This document shows, one piece after another, positions 59,547-64,000 of a stretch of 64,000 bases of DNA. A program made the translations under genes and the position numbers. The DNA comes from Actinoplanes sp. NBC_00393 (GTDB lineage Bacteria; Actinomycetota; Actinomycetes; Mycobacteriales; Micromonosporaceae), in contig NZ_CP107942.1 in assembly GCF_036053395.1 (NCBI RefSeq), positions 1,330,501 through 1,394,500 on the forward strand, in the 5' to 3' direction. A model generated the notes under the pieces. The model did not search any database, had not been told where the DNA came from, and saw only the letters and a program-made list of their open reading frames with translations. Position 1 is the stretch's first letter. The number at the start of each line of letters is the position of its first letter.

Positions 59547-60284
59547 TCAGGCGGGTAGGCCGCCGACCTGCGTGTTGACCCAGGCGCGGATCGACGGCAG
59601 GTCGCCGTAGATGGACGGCCCGGTGGCACAGGTCGAGTTGTTGTTGCCGGCCCGGCTGGTCACGCCGATCAGCGCCCAGCGGCCGCTGACCTGCCGCACC
59701 TGCGGGCCACCGGAGTCGCCGTAGCAGGCGCCGGAGTTGCCGTTCGTGTTGTTCGTGCAGATCTCGTAGGCCGCGTTGATGCCCAGGCAGCGGCTGTCCG
59801 CAACGATCGAGGTGTTGAGCTCGTTGGCGACGCGCGGGGCCGAGCCGCAGCCACGCTGCGGGCACGTCTGGCCCCAGCCGATGATCCGGGTCGCGGTACC
59901 GACGGCCCCCGAAGCCGTGGGGATCGGCGCCGGGGCGTGCGACACGGACGAGGCGAGTTCGAGCAGCTTGACGTCGATCCGCGGGTGGTTCACGGCGCGC
60001 CGGACGGCGACGACGGTTCCGCCGCTGGAGCGGTCGACGCTGCCTACGCGTACCGATGAGGGGGTCGGGCAGTGCTTGGCGGTGACCGCCCAGTTGGCAT
60101 TGATCAGGGAGCCGGTGCAGCCCGACACGTAGACCATGAACGAGTAGTTCTCGGTGGCCGGCACGCCGCCGACGACCAGCGTGCCGGGCGTCGGCTCGGG
60201 CGGGGCCGCGAACGCGGTGGCCGGCGCGAACATGCCGGCGACGACGAAGGCGGCAGTGAGGAGGATCCGGGCGGTTCTACGCAT
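59547..60284 (-). CDS. Secreted trypsin-like serine protease
   Basis: A protein of 245 residues with a signal peptide (RILLTAAFVVAGMFAPATAF) and a chymotrypsin-fold domain. The triad is H71 (WAVTAKHC), D104 (HPRIDVKLLEL) and S191 (CYGDSGGP). Eight or more cysteines suggest several disulfides, and CPQRGCGS is an unusual insert. The residue near the specificity pocket (NSGACYGDSGG) does not show a clear trypsin Asp, so cleavage preference is uncertain. ATG 60284 is chosen for the signal peptide; in-frame codons upstream to 60365 are rejected. Confidence 0.93.
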   Translation of the reverse strand: MRRTARILLTAAFVVAGMFAPATAFAAPPEPTPGTLVVGGVPATENYSFMVYVSGCTGSLINANWAVTAKHCPTPSSVRVGSVDRSSGGTVVAVRRAVNHPRIDVKLLELASSVSHAPAPIPTASGAVGTATRIIGWGQTCPQRGCGSAPRVANELNTSIVADSRCLGINAAYEICTNNTNGNSGACYGDSGGPQVRQVSGRWALIGVTSRAGNNNSTCATGPSIYGDLPSIRAWVNTQVGGLPA

Positions 60285-60347
60285 GCGAACGTCCCATCTG
60301 CCATTCGGGGAACGGGCGGGTTGCCCGGCCCGACGGTAGCCAGAAAG

Positions 60348-60359
60348 CGACGTACGTCG
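60348..60359. promoter_or_regulatory. Palindrome between protease and GrpB genes
   Basis: CGACGTACGTCG is a perfect 12-bp palindrome in the 104-base space between the divergent protease (start 60284) and GrpB gene (start 60389). It is a possible operator for either gene; no cognate regulator is nearby. Confidence 0.4.
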
Positions 60360-60388
60360 ATACATCCCAAGCGGGACCTCATACCGGG

Positions 60389-60919
60389 GTGATATACCGG
60401 GGCGTGGCGATCGAGATTCACGACTACGACCCGGCCTGGCCCCAGCTCGCGCAGCGCGCGATCGACGAGGTGCTCGCCGCGCTACCAGGCCTGATCGCGG
60501 CGGCCGAGCACGTCGGCAGCACCTCGGTGCCGGGGCTGGCGGCCAAACCGATCATCGACCTGATGGCCGCGACGGACGATCTCGACGACGTCCTGGCGGC
60601 GGACGGCGCCCTCGAGGAGATCGGTTACCGCAGGATCGACACGGGCATACCGGGGCGGCTCTTCTACCGGCGCGACGGTTATCACCTGCACGTGGTCACC
60701 ACCGCGTCGTGGGACACCCGCAACCAGCGGCTGCTGCGCGACCACCTGCTGCGGAACCCCGCCGACCGCGACGCCTATGCCCGGCTCAAGCGGGAGCTGG
60801 CCGGCGCCGGCGGCGACATCGACGCCTACACCCGCGGCAAGACCGCCCTCATCCAGCGGATCGTCGACGCGGCCCGGGCCGAACGTGGGCTGCCGAAGGT
60901 CGACGTCTGGGAGGAGTGA
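60389..60919 (+). CDS. GrpB family protein (UPF0157)
   Basis: A protein of 176 residues matching the GrpB/UPF0157 family: YDPAWPQLAQRAIDEVLAAL, AEHVGSTSVPGLAAKPIIDL with the G-S-T and D-x-D-like active region of nucleotidyltransferase folds, and LHVVTTASWDTRNQRLLRDH, then ADRDAYARLKRELA. The biochemical activity is unestablished; a fusion to dephospho-CoA kinase in some species hints at a cofactor role. GTG 60389 or GTG 60404 may be the start. Confidence 0.92.
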   Translation: MIYRGVAIEIHDYDPAWPQLAQRAIDEVLAALPGLIAAAEHVGSTSVPGLAAKPIIDLMAATDDLDDVLAADGALEEIGYRRIDTGIPGRLFYRRDGYHLHVVTTASWDTRNQRLLRDHLLRNPADRDAYARLKRELAGAGGDIDAYTRGKTALIQRIVDAARAERGLPKVDVWEE

Positions 60920-60923
60920 CGGG

Positions 60924-61310
60924 TCAGGACCGGCGCCGGGCGTCCACCTCGATCTCGATCTTCATCCGCGGGTCGGCGAGACCGCAGACGAGCATCGTCG
61001 CCGCCGGGCGGACGTCACCGAAATAGCGGCGCAGCGTCGGCCAGCACGGCTCGAAGTCGGCGCGGTCGGGCAGCAGATAACGGACCCGGACCACGTCGGC
61101 GAGGGTGCAGCCGGCCTCGGCGAGCGCGGCCGCCACGTTGCGCAGGCACTGGTCGGCCTGCTCCACGACGTCGTCGGCGATCGTCATGGTGGTGTAGTCG
61201 AAACCGGTCGTGCCGGACACGTACACCCGGTCGCCGTCGACCACGGCACGGGCGTACCCGATCTGCTCCTCGAACGTGGAACCGCTGAAGATCGTGCGTC
61301 GCTCGCTCAT
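60924..61310 (-). CDS. RidA/YjgF family protein
   Basis: A protein of 128 residues of the Rid family (FEEQIGYARAVVDGDRVYVS, GTTGFDYTTMTIADDVVEQA, CLRNVAAALAEAGCTLADVV, VCGLADPRMKIEIEVDA). RidA proper deaminates reactive enamines with an Arg in a G-x-I-P-x4-R-x-K-I-E-I block; here R-M-K-I-E-I-E keeps the Arg. Deaminase activity is therefore plausible. ATG 61310 fits the family length. It converges on the GrpB gene with 4 bases between stops. Confidence 0.92.
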   Translation of the reverse strand: MSERRTIFSGSTFEEQIGYARAVVDGDRVYVSGTTGFDYTTMTIADDVVEQADQCLRNVAAALAEAGCTLADVVRVRYLLPDRADFEPCWPTLRRYFGDVRPAATMLVCGLADPRMKIEIEVDARRRS

Positions 61311-61355
61311 GCCGGGACCGTACGCGCAAACTTCGGAAAGAATTTCGGCGGGACC

Positions 61356-61383
61356 TGTCGAGAACCGGCGCCCGCCGTTCGTC
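61356..61383 (+). promoter_or_regulatory. Candidate ECF42-type promoter for the DGPF gene
   Basis: TGTCGA at 61356-61361, an 18-base spacer and CGTC at 61380-61383 lie 48 bases before the DGPF gene. TGTCGA with CGWC is the ECF42 target I recall from Streptomyces work. The cognate sigma factor is encoded directly downstream in the opposite direction. Confidence 0.55.
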
Positions 61384-61430
61384 ACCCGGTCGAAGCCATC
61401 CGCCACGAAGCGAGGAACTGAGGAGCGACC

Positions 61431-61790
61431 ATGAAATTCGCGATGCTGATCTGCGGCGACGACCAGGAATGGTCCAACCTGTCGCCGGAGGACGAGCAGG
61501 ACGTCATGAAGTTGATCTACGGCTGGTACGAGCGGTGGCAGCCGACCGGCAAGATCCTTGAGGGTGGCGCCGAGTTGCAGCCGCGGGAGACCGCGAAAAC
61601 CGTGCGGGCCGGCGCGAACGGCGAGCCGGTGATCACCGACGGGCCGTACGTGGAGCTCAAGGAAGTCGTCGGCGGCATCGTCCTGATGGAGTGCGACGAT
61701 ATCGACGAGGCGGCCCGGATCGCGGCGACCTGGCCGCTCGCGGCGGGGATGAGCGCCCTCGAGGTGCGCCCGCTGATGCTGCGCGAGTAG
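61431..61790 (+). CDS. DGPF/YCII-related protein
   Basis: A protein of 119 residues of the YCII-related DGPF family: KFAMLICGDDQEWSNLSPED, then PVITDGPYVELKEVVGGIVL (DGPY in place of DGPF) and AARIAATWPLAAGMSALEVR. DGPF proteins are the usual partners of ECF42 sigma factors and a candidate input or target. The gene converges on the sigma gene with 2 bases between stops. The enzymatic role is unknown. Confidence 0.92.
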   Translation: MKFAMLICGDDQEWSNLSPEDEQDVMKLIYGWYERWQPTGKILEGGAELQPRETAKTVRAGANGEPVITDGPYVELKEVVGGIVLMECDDIDEAARIAATWPLAAGMSALEVRPLMLRE

Positions 61791-61792
61791 CC

Positions 61793-63013
61793 CTATTGCC
61801 GCAGTTCGCCGACCCGGCGGGACATCAGCTCGCGTTCCGCCGGGTTCGTCGCCAGCTCCAGCGCCTGCTCCGCCGCGGCCAGGGCCTCGGCGGGGCGGTC
61901 CAGGCGGGCCAGCAGGTCGGCGCGGGCGGCGTGCCACAGGTGGTAGCCCTTCAGCTGATCGGCCAGGGCGTCGACCTCGGCCAGCGCCGCGGCCGGGCTG
62001 TCGGTGAACCGGGTGGCGACCGCCCGGTTGAGCAGCACGATCGGGGACGGGTCCAGCGCGTACAGGCGGTCGTAGAGCGAGCGCACGTCCGCCCAGTTCG
62101 TGGCCTCGTAGGAGACGGCGAACGCGTGCAGGGCGGCGATCCCGGCCCGCACCTGGTACGGCCCGGGCCGGCCCTGACGGATCGCCCCGCGCAACCGCAG
62201 CGCCGCCTGCGCCATCGCTGCCTCGTCCCACTGACGGCGGTCCTGGTCCTCGAGCAACACGATCCGGCCCCACGAGTCGAACCGGGTGGCGGCCCGGGCG
62301 TGATGCAACTCCAGCAGGGCGGTCAGGCCGGCCACCTCCGGTTCGCGGGGCAGCAGCGTGGCGAGCTGGCGGGCCAGCTCGACGCCCTCCCGGGCGAGTT
62401 CGCGCCGCTGAGCCGAGCGGCCGCTGGACAGATAGCCCTCGTTGAAGATCAGATAGATCACTGCCAGTACGGCCGGCAGGCGCGCGGCGTACTCGTGCGG
62501 TTCCGGCACCTCAAACCGGATGTCGCGCTCGCGCAGCTGGCGTTTGGCCCGGGACAGCCGCTGTGCCATCGTCGGCAGCGGCACCAGGAACGCGGCGGCG
62601 ATCTCCGCGGTGCTCAGGCCGCCGGCGGCGTACAGGGTCAGCGCGACCCGGGCCGGCTCGGCCAGATCCGGATGGCAGCAGGCGAAGATCGTGGCGAGCC
62701 GGTCGTCCACGCCGGGCTCCGGCGGCGGTTCCGCAGCCACCCGGGCCACCTTCTCCCGGCCGACCGCGTCACGGCGCAGCCGATCGAGGGCCTTGCGCCA
62801 GCCGGTCGTGACCAGCCAGCCGGCCGGGCTGTCCGGCACGCCCTCGTCCGGCCAGCGTTTCAGCGCCTCGGCGAGCGCGTCCGACAGCGCCTCCTCGGCC
62901 CGGTCGAAGTCGCCGAGCCGCCGGCTGAGCGCGCCGAGCATGCCGGCCGCGTCGCTGCGCCAGACCCGGTCGACCAGTTCGGCCACGTCGTCCACCACCA
63001 CAGGGTGCCGCAT
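61793..63013 (-). CDS. ECF42-type RNA polymerase sigma factor with TPR-like extension
   Basis: A protein of 406 residues from MRHPVVVDDVAELVDRVWRS. Sigma region 2 (GDFDRAEEALSDALAEALKR) and region 4 (LSTAEIAAAFLVPLPTMAQR, LSRAKRQLRE) occupy the first 170 residues. The next 230 form the helical extension of this group, with FDSWGRIVLLEDQDRRQWDE and repeats such as LNRAVATRFTDSPAAALAEV and AARADLLARLDRPAEALAAA. No anti-sigma gene is adjacent, as is normal for ECF42, where the extension controls activity. Confidence 0.92.
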   Translation of the reverse strand: MRHPVVVDDVAELVDRVWRSDAAGMLGALSRRLGDFDRAEEALSDALAEALKRWPDEGVPDSPAGWLVTTGWRKALDRLRRDAVGREKVARVAAEPPPEPGVDDRLATIFACCHPDLAEPARVALTLYAAGGLSTAEIAAAFLVPLPTMAQRLSRAKRQLRERDIRFEVPEPHEYAARLPAVLAVIYLIFNEGYLSSGRSAQRRELAREGVELARQLATLLPREPEVAGLTALLELHHARAATRFDSWGRIVLLEDQDRRQWDEAAMAQAALRLRGAIRQGRPGPYQVRAGIAALHAFAVSYEATNWADVRSLYDRLYALDPSPIVLLNRAVATRFTDSPAAALAEVDALADQLKGYHLWHAARADLLARLDRPAEALAAAEQALELATNPAERELMSRRVGELRQ

Positions 63014-63031
63014 CCGGGTACGGTCGTCGGC

Positions 63032-63415
63032 ATGGGGCAGGGACTGGTGCCGTACCTGTGCTGCGCCGATGCGGCCGCAGCCATCGACTTCTACACCGGC
63101 GTGTTCGGCGCGACCGAGGTTCAGCGCTGGGCCGGCGACGACGGCCGGATCGGGCACGCCGAGCTCGCCCTGGCGGGCGAGCCGCTCTATCTGGCCGACG
63201 AACACCCCGAGATCGGGGTACGCAGTCCGCGCTCGATCGGCGGCACAGCGGTGTCGCTGGTCCTGATCGTGCCGGATGCCGACGCGGTCGTGGCCGCGGC
63301 CGTCACCGCCGGCGCGGTCGTCGAGCGCCCGGTCAAGGTGGAGGACGACGGCTCCCGCGGCGGCTGGCTCGTCGACCCGTTCGGCCACCGCTGGCGGGTG
63401 GAATCCCCGGGCTGA
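63032..63415 (+). CDS. VOC family (glyoxalase/bleomycin-resistance fold) protein
   Basis: A protein of 127 residues with the paired beta-alpha-beta modules of the VOC fold: VPYLCCADAAAAIDFYTGVF, GHAELALAGEPLYLADEHPE, and GGWLVDPFGHRWRVESPG at the end. The typical metal ligands are partly present (H in GHAEL, E in RVESPG). It is close to the PhnB-like group. It is divergent from the sigma factor gene with 18 bases between starts, so the two promoters overlap. Confidence 0.9.
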   Translation: MGQGLVPYLCCADAAAAIDFYTGVFGATEVQRWAGDDGRIGHAELALAGEPLYLADEHPEIGVRSPRSIGGTAVSLVLIVPDADAVVAAAVTAGAVVERPVKVEDDGSRGGWLVDPFGHRWRVESPG

Positions 63416-63429
63416 CCCGGTTTTTCATA

Positions 63430-63449
63430 GGCCGCCCATCCGGGCGGCC
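63430..63449. terminator. GC hairpin after the VOC gene
   Basis: GGCCGCCC, ATCC, GGGCGGCC form a perfect 8-bp stem with a 4-base loop 14 bases after the VOC stop. There is no U-tract after it on the plus strand. It is probably the terminator of the VOC gene. Confidence 0.65.
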
Positions 63450-63462
63450 GCGGGCCACGAAT

Positions 63463-63492
63463 CCCTTTCACCGTACGGCTGAGGTGAAGGGG
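63463..63492 (+). promoter_or_regulatory. Hairpin covering the ribosome site of the last gene
   Basis: CCCTTTCACC (63463-63472) can pair over 10 positions, one of them T-G, with GGTGAAGGGG (63483-63492), leaving a 10-base loop. The right arm is the ribosome binding site for ATG 63502. In the folded state translation would be blocked, which suggests control at the RNA level. Confidence 0.55.
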
Positions 63493-63501
63493 AACGTCGA
63501 C

Positions 63502-64000
63502 ATGGCTGACTATCGGACGACGACGGGCCGCTCCCGTCTGTCCCGCCTCCGATATGACCTGGACCGCACCGACCGGCTGTCCCTGGCCGGCATGGCCGGT
63601 GCCGTCGCCCTGCTGCACCTGATCGGGTTCGGGCTGCTCATCGTCCTGCTCGACGACCGGCGACCGGGCGTGCTGGCCGGCGGCGGGATCGTCGCCTACC
63701 TGATCGGGCTGCGCCGGGCCTTCGACCCGGGTCAGGTGGCCGCCATCGGTGACAGCGCGGCCGAAGTGGCCCGGACCGGCCGCCGCACGCTCACGGTGGG
63801 CTTCTGGTTCGCCCTCGGGTACGCCACCACGGTGACCGCCCTGACCCTGCTACTGACCATGGCGGCGCAGAGTTTCGCCTGGTGGAGCGGGCTCGAAGGG
63901 TTCGTTCCGCAGCTGATCGCGGACGGCGCCGAGGCCGGAATCTTCCTCGGCCTCCTGGGCATCGTCAGCCTGCTGGTCCTGTTCGGAGTCCTGCGCCGCC
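63502..64000 (+). CDS. NiCoT-like permease with degenerate metal signature (partial)
   Basis: The first 166 residues are present; the window ends before the stop. Hydrophobic helices at LHLIGFGLLIVLL, GFWFALGYATTVTALTLLL and GIFLGLLGIVSLLVLFGVL match the spacing of HoxN/NixA nickel-cobalt permeases. The signature H-A-F-D-A-D-H-I reads R-A-F-D-P-G-Q-V here (72-79), and the second motif L-G-H-S-T is L-G-Y-A-T, so both His and one Asp ligands are gone. It should not bind nickel in the known way. GGTGAAGGGG sits before the ATG and is inside a hairpin. Confidence 0.75.
   Translation, partial: MADYRTTTGRSRLSRLRYDLDRTDRLSLAGMAGAVALLHLIGFGLLIVLLDDRRPGVLAGGGIVAYLIGLRRAFDPGQVAAIGDSAAEVARTGRRTLTVGFWFALGYATTVTALTLLLTMAAQSFAWWSGLEGFVPQLIADGAEAGIFLGLLGIVSLLVLFGVLRR

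Noticed and set aside
60924..62273. 449-codon minus-strand frame covering RidA and the DGPF gene
   Set aside because: Only the last 128 codons match RidA. The rest is antisense to the DGPF gene and the sigma gene.

Overview
The window is very GC-rich (roughly 70% or more by eye) and densely coded. It has many GTG starts, ATGA/GTGA stop-start overlaps and strong third-position GC. The family content (a conservon of sensor kinase, roadblock, DUF742 and GTPase; MEDS-domain regulators; PadR, ArsR and MarR regulators; a streptophobe-like membrane protein; a clpP pair with a PopR/ClgR-like regulator; an ECF42-like sigma factor with a DGPF protein) points to a filamentous actinobacterium, most likely Micromonosporaceae such as Actinoplanes. 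The genus is inference; no rRNA or core marker gene is present. I saw no tRNA, rRNA or CRISPR array.

Layout. 0-7.7 kb: an M24 peptidase, two roadblock proteins, two divergent MarR regulators sharing a twin palindromic operator, an MFS/LysR divergent pair, small overlapping ORFs, and a PadR regulator coupled to a membrane protein. 7.76-11.09 kb: two apparently identical IS1380-type elements in direct tandem, separated and flanked by the same TTAG. 11.1-25.2 kb: mostly small regulator-effector modules, including a DHFR-like reductase with a GrpB/SnoaL fusion, PadR plus FAD monooxygenase, CGNR plus GNAT around a dyad, a NarL-type two-component system, clpP-clpP-popR, and ArsR plus SRPBCC. 25.2-25.8 kb holds facing remnants of a TetR regulator and a flavin monooxygenase.

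25.9-37 kb: dodecin, a PilZ protein, a secreted carbohydrate locus (discoidin-GH16, discoidin-DUF1996, LacI regulator) with LacI-type operators at its promoter, a MEDS-STAS/MEDS-ATPase pair, and a run of unknown minus-strand membrane proteins. 37.1-39.1 kb is repeat-rich and gene-poor. 39.1-52.5 kb: a second ArsR/SRPBCC module (with DUF899), nucleoside hydrolase, chemoreceptor, GT4 glycosyltransferase, crotonase, NmrA/AraC pair, hybrid PAS kinase, and a streptophobe-like gene with an OmpR-type two-component system.

52.5-64 kb: a conservon with a translationally coupled osmolyte-type substrate-binding lipoprotein, a TetM/OtrA-type ribosomal protection GTPase behind very strong hairpins, a secreted trypsin-like protease, GrpB and RidA proteins, the DGPF/ECF42 module with a candidate promoter, a VOC protein, and the start of a NiCoT-like permease whose metal-binding signature has decayed.

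The strongest leads for something new are the conservon-lipoprotein unit, the paired MEDS partner-switch proteins, the clpP pair in which one subunit lacks the catalytic Asp, the two ArsR modules with related operators, and the degenerate NiCoT permease with a hairpin over its ribosome binding site. All are inferences from sequence alone.
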